Source: Stropharia rugosoannulata
Taxonomy: Eukaryota; Basidiomycota; Agaricomycetes; Agaricales; Strophariaceae
Reading direction: 5' to 3'
DNA length: 64,000 nt
NCBI GenBank assembly: GCA_028532985.1
Contig: JANCIK010000001.1
Location: 1,178,001 to 1,242,000 of the forward strand
The notes beneath the pieces were generated by a model that was given only the letters and a program-made list of their open reading frames with translations, was not told the DNA's origin and did not search any database. The position numbers and the translations under genes were made by a program. Below are positions 37,041-47,545 of the stretch, piece by piece (position 1 is the first letter of the stretch; each line of letters opens with the position of its first letter).

Positions 37041-38493
37041 CGTATGGTATTATTAGTGCGGGCACCTCGTTTTCATGTCGCGGCTACGTCGCAGGTTGGA
37101 CGTGAATAGCACTTATGCGTACACCGGCTGCAATCCACCCCGTTTGATTACTATGTACCCCTTTCTTTCTTATCTCACGAACTACACACGATTTGTCTTT
37201 GCCTTTAAAATTCGAACCCTTGTGTATTTGTACCATGTCTATTCGTTTGGATTGACATTTTTTGAGTTTTGGCGCATTTATTCTTATACTATTTTACATT
37301 CATTGTTGTGTGCAATGAATTACCCCGGACTAATGCACTTGTGGATGCGCTTGCTATCATGCAGACTTGTCACGAAGGGATACTAGGGAGCCGCCAGAAG
37401 ACAGCCTATTCGGATCAGAGCCGACGATGGTGCAACTCCGCGAACGTCCGGGGTGGGTGAACATGTAAAACGGAACGTAAACGATTGTCAAGAAAGTAGA
37501 TGGTGGATTACGCGATTCTGTTAGCTCAATGCGTTTTGACTGAACGATGGTGTTCATTATAAGGATGTTGAATGGCGATGGATGACCCTGGCTCTTCACC
37601 GACAAGTAGCCGAATAGAAAAGTGCAGGATGGACGGCTCATGCAGAGGCCCTTCTGGCGTTGAACAGGGTTATTTTTGGGGAGAGGGGAACGTGATAGGT
37701 CTGGTAAAGGTGGACGCAGGCGGTTTCGGCGGAGTCGCATAAGTGGTTATTAGGAGATTTGAATGACGATAATACGTTGCCGCGAAGGGCTAGATTACCA
37801 ATCGCATTGGACGGGCTTGTGGGATGTTTACGTTGGGCAGGGTGGGGTGAATTATGAGGCCAGTGTCGTGCGGCAGTCTACTGGTAGGCTGTGCTGGACG
37901 GACGGTGCTTGGGTGATTTTGGGGTGCATACGCAGATAAATGAGGGGGTGATTGGGACGATCCGGAGAGATGCGATGATGGAGAATTGCCCGATGCAGGT
38001 GGTGGCAAGTCCTGAAAGGACGGCTGGTCGTGGACGAGATTCGTAGAAGAGGTGCTGACGTAGGCGCATGAAAAAGCCGCCAATCACGAGGCAGACATCT
38101 GCGCTGGGAAAGGGCGAGTCTTCTGAGACGGTAGCTGCGGCCCCAAAGAGGAACAAGATGACCCAGGACGGCGCAGATCTCGTCAGAGAATTCGATGTCA
38201 GGCAAGGCGGTGACTGGTGTGAGAACGCATGGGCGGTGTGCAGGACGCGCGGGCGAGGGTGTATGTCGCGCAGAGGGCGCGTTGTGGGGCCAGAGGCGCG
38301 CATCTGATATATTGGCTGGTTGGCAATTTGAGTTGTAGAGAATTAGAGTTTTGGCGACGACCAATCTCGATGGGCCGAAAGGGGAGGGCGGGATCAAATG
38401 GACAGGAACGGATTCCCAGGATGAATTTAACTTTGTGCAGGTTCACAGATTACTTATTCCCCTCCAACAACTACTCTCTCTCTCCCCCGCCCC
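37041..38493. other. Intergenic region between the two WOPR genes
   Basis: About 1.45 kb. The right part is GC-rich and open in all three minus frames (37790-38397), but the frames switch without usable splice sites, so I do not call a gene. A CT-rich tract runs up to the copy-B start codon. Confidence 0.45.
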
Positions 38494-40182
38494 ATGCAAC
38501 ACCCGACCTGCACAAACCTCCGCATCCGCTCCACAATCGATGCTCACAAGATATTCGCCGCCGTCCACCACGGCCTCCTCCACATGGTCACCCGCAGGCT
38601 AGACGCCGACGAGCGTCTCGCCCTCACATCCGGCTGCATCTACGCTTGGGAGGAGCGCGGGCCCCACAGCGAGTTGACCGGCCTTGGCATTGAGCGCTTC
38701 ACCGAGGGCCGCAGGTGGTCGCCGTCCCGTGTTCGTGATGTCCGTCCTCTTCCCCATCTCCCCCGGAGCATCCGTTGATTCCCATCTCCCCAGGAGTTCC
38801 TCTTCTACTACGAAAAATACTCCCCGCCTGCAGACGCAAGCCACTCCCTCACCGCGTACGCACCGTCTCTCTGTGCCCGTATCAACCCTGTCTTAAAGAA
38901 CTAAGTAATTCATAACACAGCTCTTCCTCTGACCGCTCACTCCAGCCTCCGAGAGACTGGGACCCTTTGGTAAAGCAGACCTATTCCGTCTTTGTCGAAA
39001 CAGACAAAGGACGCCGGAAATGGCACCTCAGTGAGTACCCATCTCCTCAGCCGTCGGCCCTGTCGCGAGTTGACTCCAAACCCAGCCGCCTACTTTACCC
39101 AGTCCACCATAGACCAACTCGGCAGCATAGATGACAATCCTGTTCTCCGCGACATTGTCGTCGAGGAGGGCATGTTCAAAAGCACACGCGTGGGCAAGAG
39201 TCGCGCAAAGAATGACGACGCAGGTCGTGCAGACGCCGCCTCCAAGTCCTCCAGCAGCCTCAACCGCACATATGCCCCCTTCCCCACTCCGTATCAGTAC
39301 CAGCAGCAGAACGACTCCGCGAGCACAACCCCCGTGCTCATGCACCAGCCCTACCAAACACGCAGCTCTCCAGGGTACAACGACCAGAACCCATCGCCTG
39401 TCTCTGCCCTTTCTCCGCTGGACCACAGCAGTCCCTTCAACGGGAACGCTGCCCAGCCAGGCTCGTACATGTCCCCGGGGTACTCAATGAATAACAACGC
39501 CATGGACTCTACCAGCACCCACCTATCAACCTATCCTGCACAGCACACCATACACAGCACGGGCGCTAACAACACTTACTACTCCCCATCACCGTCACAC
39601 GCTTCATGGGGCACGCAGGGCAATGCTACCTATTACCAGCGAGGCGATCATCAACACCTCACCGGCCCGCACCATAACGGAAGGTCTCCTACGTTACTCT
39701 CGTCGCCAAACTACGCCCGGCCTGCTTCCAACCACCACCCCGCATCATCACCCCACCCCCCGTACGCGGCGACTTTCCCGCCGACTAATGTACACGCAGC
39801 CCCGAACCCGCTGTTCTCGCCCTCGTACTCGCTACACGCCGCACTCTCGCTGCCGCCCGCGGGCGAGGCGCTCGACATACCAGGGGACAACATGCTCGGA
39901 GCGCCGCTGTCGCCCCTGCACATCCCTGACCGGATGCGCGGCGCGGGGGGTTCTCCACATAGCAACCTGCCGTACGCGCACGCGCACTCCTCGCCGCATG
40001 CCCACCTCTCGCTCGAGAGCGGGAATGTTTCCATGGACCCCACTGGGGACGAAGAAGGCGCATCCGAGAATGGCATGCTGCGTCCGCTCTCGCTGCTTCG
40101 GCCCCCCGTGGTCAAGTACGTAAGGGATCTCCAGGACGAAAAGATCCTCCGTCGCTTGCGCGAGCGCAATTCCAATGCTTAG
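38494..40182 (+). CDS. Gti1/Pac2 (WOPR) family regulator, copy B
   Basis: Four exons (38494-38739, 38794-38855, 38921-39030, 39086-40182) encode 504 residues. The WOPR domain begins at residue 3 (PTCTNLRIRSTIDAHK) and continues through RRLDADER, GIERFTEGRRWSPSRVRD, EFLFYYEKY, VKQTYSVFVET and KWHLTAYFTQ, about 150 residues in all. A long Ser/Pro/His/Asn-rich tail follows and ends in a charged segment, as in many basidiomycete members. It is likely a nuclear regulator of morphology or fruiting. Copy A upstream is its tandem paralogue, with a much shorter tail and two extra introns, one within the first WOPR half and one in the tail. Confidence 0.92.
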
Positions 40183-40185
40183 CCT

Positions 40186-40210
40186 CTCCTTCCTCCCTCC
40201 CTCCCTCCCT
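40186..40210. repeat. CCTC tandem tract in the copy-B 3' UTR
   Basis: A run of TCCC units immediately after the stop codon of the second WOPR gene. It is a simple-sequence tract with no coding role. Confidence 0.7.
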
Positions 40211-41006
40211 ACCTCACCCATGCATGCTATATAAAATTCTTCTCTCTCCAAGGCTCGATGATATGCTTTCTCTCTCTCCGACGTCGTTTCCCCTCTGGTT
40301 TCACCCTTCCTCGTTTATCTATTGTATAGATCGTCTCATCGCGTGTCCTACATCGCAGGTTCTTTCTATATGTGTTTATATATTTTTCTGATGGCAGCCC
40401 TCCAAGTCGGAAGATGACGTTGCTAATTTAGTTCAGTGTATTAATAAAACCCTTACTCAAAGTGGTCGGACAGCAGCTATTTCGGAATCCCCTACATATG
40501 TTGCTATACCGTACCTCCCATGCTATCCATTTGTCCTACTCGTAGACAGTCTACACTCCCTCTCCTGCACACCCTATCCATTGTATCCATTGCACTTCGT
40601 TATCTTTCCAAGTCGTACATAGTTATCTATCGTCATTATGTTTGGCAGCTGTCAATAGCCCATCTAAACTTAGCTGCGGTCTCACCATACTCTAATTATT
40701 CAGCCATGGCGCTTCTTTGACTGGCGACACTTATAAACGGAGAAAAATCTAGAACTGGTATTGAATCCACATGAAAGGCGGACCTGTAGGATGTAACTTC
40801 AACTGTTTATGATAGATATGATGCAGTAGCTGTGATATGACGGATGCATGTGTAAAATAAATGCGGCTGGACAAAGCGTGAACAAGAGCGGGGGAGATGC
40901 TTCCAAAACGGAGAATGCGAGGATATTATACAAATCATACAGATGCCCGTGACGCATCGGTGGGTGGGTGGGCAACAAGTGAACGAGGCAGTTCCACCGC
41001 GGTAAG
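40211..41006. other. Intergenic region between convergent WOPR-B and TOA1
   Basis: About 800 bp holding the 3' UTRs of two converging genes. It is pyrimidine-rich at the left, with no coding frame. Confidence 0.5.
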
Positions 41007-42198
41007 TTACCATTCAAACTCGCTACCAATAGTTCAGCAACAGAACCCCCCAGAGAAAAGAAAAGACCAAATAGAAAAAACGTACCCTGTGCACTTTGCG
41101 AATAGGTAATCCTTGCCGTTTATGTGAATCATACCGTCTTTGAGAACACACTTCCACTTGTTCTTGACACGGGCCACCTAATAAAAAATTTGCTGTGAGA
41201 CATAGAAGAACTCAAGGAGTAAGTTCTACACCAACTTTGTCGTAGGTGCAAAATACAATGTCGGCTTCTCCCGCGGCGCCTTCGTCGTCGTCCTCTTCAT
41301 TTTCGGTGTCCGAGTCATCTAGATCGCTGTTAATTGCCTCCGAGTCCTGGACAGATGTCTGAGAAGGGCCAGCTGGCTGGGGAAGAGAAGGGTGAGCACT
41401 TCTGGGAGCAAAAGCCCCTGAAGGCGGAGGAGACGGCGATTCCTCATCACCGGAGGATTCCGACGGTCCGTCTACCTGTGGGATACGTTGGGTGGGCTGG
41501 GCTGTAGCCGGCGCATATGGTCGGGTAGTTCCTGCGGCCTGCTGAGGCGGGGCAGGCCTCGAGAAGTTCATGATCCCCGTCTGTCCCATAGGTTGCTGGG
41601 GTGCGGCAACCGGCGGCAATTGCCGGCTCCCATTGATGTTTGGGCCAGCAAGAGGAGGCAGAGAATAGGTACTCAGCATGTACCGGTTGTCGACTGGCTC
41701 CGACTTGACTGGAGGCGGTTGCACAGCGGCTGTTACGGGCGCGTATGGGTTGTGCCCGCCAGCGTAGTGCGGCATCATGTGTATTGGGTGCGGCGGGTAG
41801 ACATGGTGTTGTTGTTGCTGGTGTTGTTGCTGCACAGCAGCGGCAACGGCAGCCACGGCCTGTTGGGCGGTCGAGGTGGTAGAGATGGAAGTAGGGCTCT
41901 CAAACTCTGCCACGTGTGATGCGATGACTTTACTTTCCCATTTCTATGTCATACGGGATGGTAGTAACATACGTTCAGAATGCGCCATGATAAATGTTTT
42001 AATTCAACTTACGTGCTGCAACTCAGCTAGAACGTCCTCATTGACGCCGTACTCTTCGAACTCGGGCTTAATAGAATTGATGACATCGTCTATCACAGCT
42101 CGGTAGATAGCAGGCTCAAGAGAGACATCGGTGTTAAAACCAATTTGACTACTACAACAAGGGGTTGGTGATCAGCTCACCACTATCTTATTCGACAT
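41007..42198 (-). CDS. TOA1: TFIIA large subunit (alpha/beta precursor)
   Basis: Five exons (42198-42181, 42114-42013, 41943-41236, 41177-41086, 41022-41007) encode 311 residues. The N-terminal helix bundle reads IYRAVIDDVINSIKPEF, matching TFIIA-alpha. A long Gln/Pro/Ser-rich linker with an acidic stretch (DSDTENEEDDDEG) follows. The C-terminal beta-barrel strand segment DIVFCTYDKVARVKNKWK continues into HINGKDYLFAKCTGEFEW, the family ending, with the last six codons on a 16-nt exon. TFIIA stabilises TBP on promoters. The first exon is only 18 bp. Confidence 0.95.
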
Positions 42199-42590
42199 TC
42201 GTCAGGCGTTGGGGGCAACGGCGGCTGCACTGATTTCAACCTCTGTGATGTCCGACGGCGTCGTGGGGGGAGGCAAGGAAAGACTCCCTTTTATACATCA
42301 TGCAAATCCGACCAAACCCAGGAAGATTCAAACTCCGATCTATAATGATCACTGACTTTCTTCGCACGCACAGACCAGTTTCTGCCGAAAACAGACAGAT
42401 CTACCTATTTCCGCGATAACTCTCCGCCATTCAAAAACTTAATACACGCTGAACGAGATAATGCCTTGTTCGACCTATACCAAGCATTGAAACGAAATGA
42501 AAGAACGTTCTTGGTACGCAAAGCTAGGTAGTGCTGCGTACTGTAGGAACCACACATTTATGTACCTTGGCACTGAACCACAGATACAGC
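42199..42590. other. Intergenic region upstream of TOA1 and tRNA-Val
   Basis: About 390 bp containing the TOA1 promoter and the 5' flank of the tRNA gene. Nothing else is recognisable. Confidence 0.5.
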
Positions 42591-42664
42591 GGTTCGATGG
42601 CGTAGTTGGTTATCGCATCTGTCTAACACACAGAAGGTCCTCAGTTCGAGCCTGGGTCGAATCA
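42591..42664 (+). tRNA. tRNA-Val (anticodon AAC), copy 1
   Basis: A 74-nt cloverleaf: acceptor stem GGTTCGA pairs with TCGAATC (one G-U), the anticodon stem TCTGT/ACAGA encloses loop CTAACAC giving AAC, and the T arm contains GTTCGAG. There is no intron. A T6 run follows directly at 42665, the Pol III terminator. Confidence 0.95.
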
Positions 42665-43054
42665 TTTTTTGCCAGTTTGTTGTCCAATTTACTACAAGTA
42701 TACGATATCTACAGTTTACGGTCATGCCCTTATTGTGGCTTTGTGGAGAGGACTTGACAATGCACAGCGCAATTATACAGCTCCCGCACGGAATCCCGTT
42801 ACCAGGAACATTAGACGCCACAGCACAGCAACTCTACTATCACTGACCACAATGTACATGGCCCCACCATCTCCCACCATTTGCAATTGACTCTCCAATC
42901 TATGTATATCAGCGGAGCATCGTCATCCCTGTCAGTTCACAATGACGCAAGTGTGGCTTTCTTTAACTGGACTCAGCGGACATAAATATCAGTCCTCCTA
43001 CCAATCCACTGCCCAACAAAGTACTGACCCCGAACGAAACTTACTCCCTCAACA

Positions 43055-43537
43055 ATGCCGCTCTTCGGTTCTAATAACAGTGACACCAATACTTCGCGCC
43101 GTCAAAGCACGAACTCCGAGTCCCCGTCTAGGAAGAGAAGCATATTTTCTTCAGACCGTAGTCCTCCCCGAAGATCGAGCTCGAGCTCTTCAGACGGCAA
43201 CAGCAAGCGAGGTGGATTCCTCGGCTTGGGGCGCAATAGCAATGACATCGACAATGACCCATCCATTCGTGGCGCCAGGGAGAAAGTGTCCAGAGCTGAG
43301 GCTGCTGAAAAAGAGGCTGACCGAGCGCTAGCCCAGGCAAGGCAGCATGTCAAGCTTGCTCGTGAGCATGTCCAAATGCTGGAGAGAGAAGCTAGAGAAG
43401 AGTGAGTCCACAACACACGGCCCGCAATGTGACAAGCTTAATGACATGTATCCAGGGCACGACGCGCTAAAGCTAAACAAGCTGAAGCGAAGATCGTCAG
43501 CAAGAGCGCGAAAGGACTTGGGCGCCATGATAATTGA
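43055..43537 (+). CDS. Small Ser-rich coiled-coil protein, unknown function
   Basis: Two exons (43055-43401, 43456-43537) encode 142 residues. The N-terminal half is Ser/Arg-rich with repeated SP-type sites (RSPPRRSSSSSS). The C-terminal half is a continuous charged helix rich in Ala, Glu, Lys and Arg (KVSRAEAAEKEADRALAQAR) that should form a coiled coil. I do not recognise a named family. The 54-bp intron and in-phase continuation of the helix support a real gene. It lies between two tRNA-Val genes, tail to tail with palC. Confidence 0.72.
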
Positions 43538-43768
43538 ACCCTGCAGATCCTGTCCGTTTACCTTTCATTTTCTGTTTTGTTTCGTAATCAGTTTGTGGAC
43601 GGTCCCTGGACTTTCGTTGTGAGTTCTGCTCGGTTCGCTTGAACGATTTGTACCATTTCCTGTTGTATTACATACGTTATATACATGTTCATTAATTGCC
43701 ATAAGAACTCTGTCAAAAAAACTTATATGTCAACAAGGAGGCCATTGCCAGTGAGTAAACACGTACCA

Positions 43769-45392
43769 TCAGAAGTAAGATCCTGCTCCAGAATAATTTC
43801 CGCCACTCGGGGTTGCAGGTTCGTCGTCCTTTCCATCAAGTTCTTCAAGACCCAACTGCGCAGCCTTCCTTCGATTGTACTCCAACGATCCCACGCCAAA
43901 GGCAGGCAAAGGAGGGTTGTATGGTTTGGCTGGAATAGCGGTACGACCTCCCGGGATCCTTGACTGCAGTTCTTGCTGAGTTGGGACGGGTTGGAAGTGC
44001 AGCTGCACGCTATTTCAGAAACGTCACGATATATACAGAGTGAGTGGGAACACACTGTGTCATTTGTCTTCTTGTAGTACTTGAAAAACAGATTAACAGT
44101 CGCTAATTCGTCATTAACTGTTGCTTTCCAGCGTTCTTCTTTCTCTTTGTCAGAATGTCCGAAGGATGGAAGTTTCCCTGAGTCCTTGATTTCTTCCAGT
44201 TCCTTCTTAGCCCATTGAAGGAATGCGACCGCTTCCCCTCCTTTCTCGGCACCTCCCTTTTCTCCGGCTTCGACGCCCAGCCATTTATGTGAAAGAGCGC
44301 TGTGAAGAGTCGCCTGATTGCCCAGATAATCTCGCAAGTCGGCGGAAACCTCTTTGGAGCTTCCTATAAACCCCCTCCCCGAGTGCGCTTTCGTGGCGCC
44401 AGGCGTTTTCGCCAGCAGGCGCGCAGACGAATAGAACGACGCGCATTCGATGTGCAGTTTGGCCAGAAGTGCGGGAGGAGGATGGGACTTGGGCAAAGGA
44501 GGCCCTGGAGCGACATTGTTCTCATACGCTGACTTGGATAATAGCCGCCGAATTGCAAGAGTTTGCGCATCTGCCAATGACATCCTGTGAACATCGTAGG
44601 TGTTAGTGTGGGGCGAAGCAAAAGGAATGAACAGCACCAACTTGGCCAATGCGCTGTTAACCTCGCGCGAAACGTCAGGGGGAGTCTGGGGACCAGGGGG
44701 GCCTGTTCTATTGGTTTCCCACTCTGGAATGACGGTATTACTGATGTATGTGAATACCCCACTCGCCCTGCATAGGAAATCGACGGCAACATTGAGTTTC
44801 TCGTCCTTCGCCTTGCGGTCGGTGTCTGTTATCGCTCGGTCATGCTCGTAAATGCCCACAGAAGCTACGATCGAGTATGCGAGATTCGACAGAGCAAAAG
44901 CGTATGTCATTAAAGAGAAGACATAATCGGCGTGTATACCAGGGACGTCGACTCTCGGAGAGGATCGTATGATGTTTGCTGTTAACGTAGTCCGCCAGCT
45001 GAAGGCTAGGATACATCTGTTCAATCAGTTGACAGCATTGAAGAACACGGTAATCAACATACCGGGTTCACGTTTGAAACCTATTTCGTCGTGGCTTGCG
45101 CATACCATAATGCCTCGTAAGAGAGGCAGGTACTCTTCAATCACCTGTCGAAGCAATGTTCATAGATCGGCCTCAACTTAGGCTAGCAAGATTGGCTGCA
45201 TACCTTGATAAGGGACAGGAAATCTTTCTCCCCATGGTCAGTACGCCTGCTCTCCTTCAGTATGCCGCGTAGATTGGCTCTTGCTTGAGTTGCTTCGGGG
45301 ATGTAATGAGTATACGCTCTGTCGCTGCTGTGATCGTCGCAGAAATCGGAGAAAGAAATGGCGCCGGTCGTCGGTAGTTCATATAAATACAT
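43769..45392 (-). CDS. palC: BRO1-domain protein, pH-response regulator PalC-like
   Basis: Five exons (45392-45204, 45144-45063, 45005-44642, 44584-44056, 44002-43769) encode 465 residues. Features of the BRO1 domain are visible: FSWRTTL, YVFSLMTYAFALSNLAYSI, SLADAQTLAIRRLLSKSAYE, and the helix near HKWLGVEAGEK, with FQPVPTQQEL in the tail. The N-terminus LPTTGAISFSDF matches PalC proteins as I recall them. PalC links the plasma-membrane pH sensor to ESCRT-III in ambient-pH signalling. Intron 44585-44641 is 57 bp without an in-frame stop; splicing is favoured because it restores ALAKMSLADAQ. An in-frame ATG at 45416 is also possible. Confidence 0.8.
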
Positions 45393-45549
45393 GGCAGAGT
45401 TGGGTCTGGGAATCAAATCCCAAATCGTAGTGAACTTTGTTGAAACTTGATTAACTATAAGATCGTGGCAAAAAGGTCCAAGGAGCTTTCAAATTTCAAT
45501 ATGTTGTAAGTGTATACAGCCAGCTTTTAGCAGTGCCAAGAAGCAAAAG

Positions 45550-45623
45550 TGATTCGACCCAGGCTCGAACTGAGGACCTTCTGTGTGTTAGACAGATGCG
45601 ATAACCAACTACGCCATCGAACC
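45550..45623 (-). tRNA. tRNA-Val (anticodon AAC), copy 2
   Basis: Identical over all 74 nt to the copy at 42591-42664 but on the opposite strand. It is followed by CTTTT as a weaker Pol III terminator. The flanks of the two copies do not match beyond the tRNA. Confidence 0.95.
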
Positions 45624-45730
45624 CCGATATCTTCCTTACGGGTATAGTGCCCAAGATGGCAATTCCCAGACACGACAATGATTCCGCAGGCTGATGTTTC
45701 CGACGCGTCTCCACTGACTCTTCATGCCAC

Positions 45731-47421
45731 ATGGCGTCAACATCTAAGGCGGTTAATCGACCTATCCCGCCCCTGCAACTGCTGCTAGTATCCACAAGGA
45801 TATGGCTATCTTTCTTCGACTTTGCCGACCTCTTCAAGCATAACCAAGAACTCTCTTCTCCTCCGACGTCTTTCGCTCATTGTGCGTACTATAGCAAGTC
45901 CGAATTATAAGCTGACACACCGTGCCTTGCAGTACAGGAAGGCATCTATCTCTTCAACCATGATATCGATCCCTATTCTGGAGGGTCATTTCGTCATGTA
46001 CGCGGACAGTCTATCTAATCATTGAGTCGTTGACGCGACGACCTTGGCACCCAGTCTCCACTCTTATTATCGCTATTCGCCACTATCCTGCCCAACTCGA
46101 AGACGGCGGCATCGCTTCTATGGGCCATAAATGACATTATAGGAGCGTATGCCTTGGTTCAAATCTTTGGAGCTCGCCAAAACGTTCTCAGTCATTCACG
46201 GGATACACTTGTCGCTGCATTGTGAGGTGTTGTCAAGTCTGTTCCTGTTTTGGCGACTAATGGTTAATTCAGATATCTTTTGAACCCTTATATCTTCCTT
46301 CCTTCTCTTGCGCTATCGTCGTCCTCACTCGAAAATACCCTGATGCTTTTAGCTATCATGTTTGCCTGCCGAAGTAAGGTCCTGCCTCATGACACATTAC
46401 CATTAACTAAGAATTCTATTCAGAGAAGGCGTCCGCCTCGATATTCGTTTTGTCGTTCCTGACGCATCTATCCTTATCTTCAATAGTTATGCTATTGCCT
46501 ATTCTACTTCTGTTAATTGGCAGTCCCGTGTCAAGTCTTGCCTCTCCCAAAGCGATACAGAGTAATATCAAGAGGCTGATACCGCTCTTTGGCGAATTCG
46601 GAATATATTTTGCAACTTTGACGCTGGCATCAACCCTGATCTGTGGAAACTGGGGATGGGTCTCCCAGACGTGGGGTGCAACGTACGTTTCTAACCGCCT
46701 GATTGGTTGTTAAAGCATGACTTACCCTCTATGCAGAATAACACTTCCAGATTTAACTCCCACTACAGGGTTATGGTGGTACTTCTTTACAGAAATGTTT
46801 GACCACTTTCGACCGTTTTTCCTAATGGTCTTCAATGTAGGCAGTACAATCAGTACAATTTAATACCAAATTGGCGAGCTAACAGGTCGAATTTTTATAG
46901 GTGCACTTAATCATTTACGTCGTGCCAGTCTGTTTAAAATTCCAGTGCGTTTATTCTTCCGGCAATTTCAAAACTACTATTAGAACGAACTCAAATTGCC
47001 TTTGCATTTCACCAGATACGACCCACTTTACGCGAGCTTCATTTTGCTCGGGGTGTTGTCACTATTCAAGTCATACCCAACGCTCTCCGATCCCGGCTTA
47101 TTCTTGAGCATGATATCCGTCTTCCCTGAAATACATCCATGTAAGTGGTGTTTTCAACTGACCCAGCCCTTGCTCACTATCTCCGCAGACCTCCGATACC
47201 CGATCGTGACAGCACTTCTACATATTCATGCCTCGCTCCTAATGCCTCTTTTCGACAATCTCTGGCTTACACAAGGAACAGGGAATGCGAACTTCTTCTA
47301 CGCGTCTACCCTTGTCTTTGCCTGCGCGAATGGGGCTGCTGTAGTAGATTGTCTATGGGCTGGCTTACGGATAGCCATTGCACCACCTACTGTAGATGGC
47401 TATGCGATTGAACAAGAGTGA
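45731..47421 (+). CDS. GAB1: GPI transamidase subunit PIG-U/Gab1
   Basis: Nine exons (45731-45881, 45933-45997, 46055-46221, 46273-46373, 46424-46682, 46737-46836, 46901-46944, 47016-47140, 47189-47421) encode 414 residues with about eight to ten hydrophobic segments. Family blocks are clear: ELSSPPTSFAHLQEGIYL, DPYSGGSFRHSPLLL, WYFFTEMFDHFRPFF, SLFKSYPTLSD and the long C-terminal membrane region. PIG-U helps the ER transamidase recognise the GPI lipid. The start at 45731 gives a continuous N-terminus into the conserved block, whereas the ATG at 45806 is out of frame. It diverges from the second tRNA-Val. Confidence 0.93.
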
Positions 47422-47545
47422 TATATGCAAAAACATGTTTGTAGATGCTTAAAGATACGTATATTTATTTTGGGAGTCTGAAAATGTTAGGCTTTGAGAG
47501 CTCACGCTTATAACCTATTTGAACTACATAGCATTATCTCCTCAC

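Noticed and set aside
37790..38397. A minus-strand gene between the two WOPR genes
   Set aside because: All three minus frames are open because the DNA is GC-rich; no splice sites connect them and no domain is seen.
42558..42821. Open frames covering the tRNA-Val region (also 45496-45837)
   Set aside because: The shared peptide arises from translating the tRNA sequence itself.
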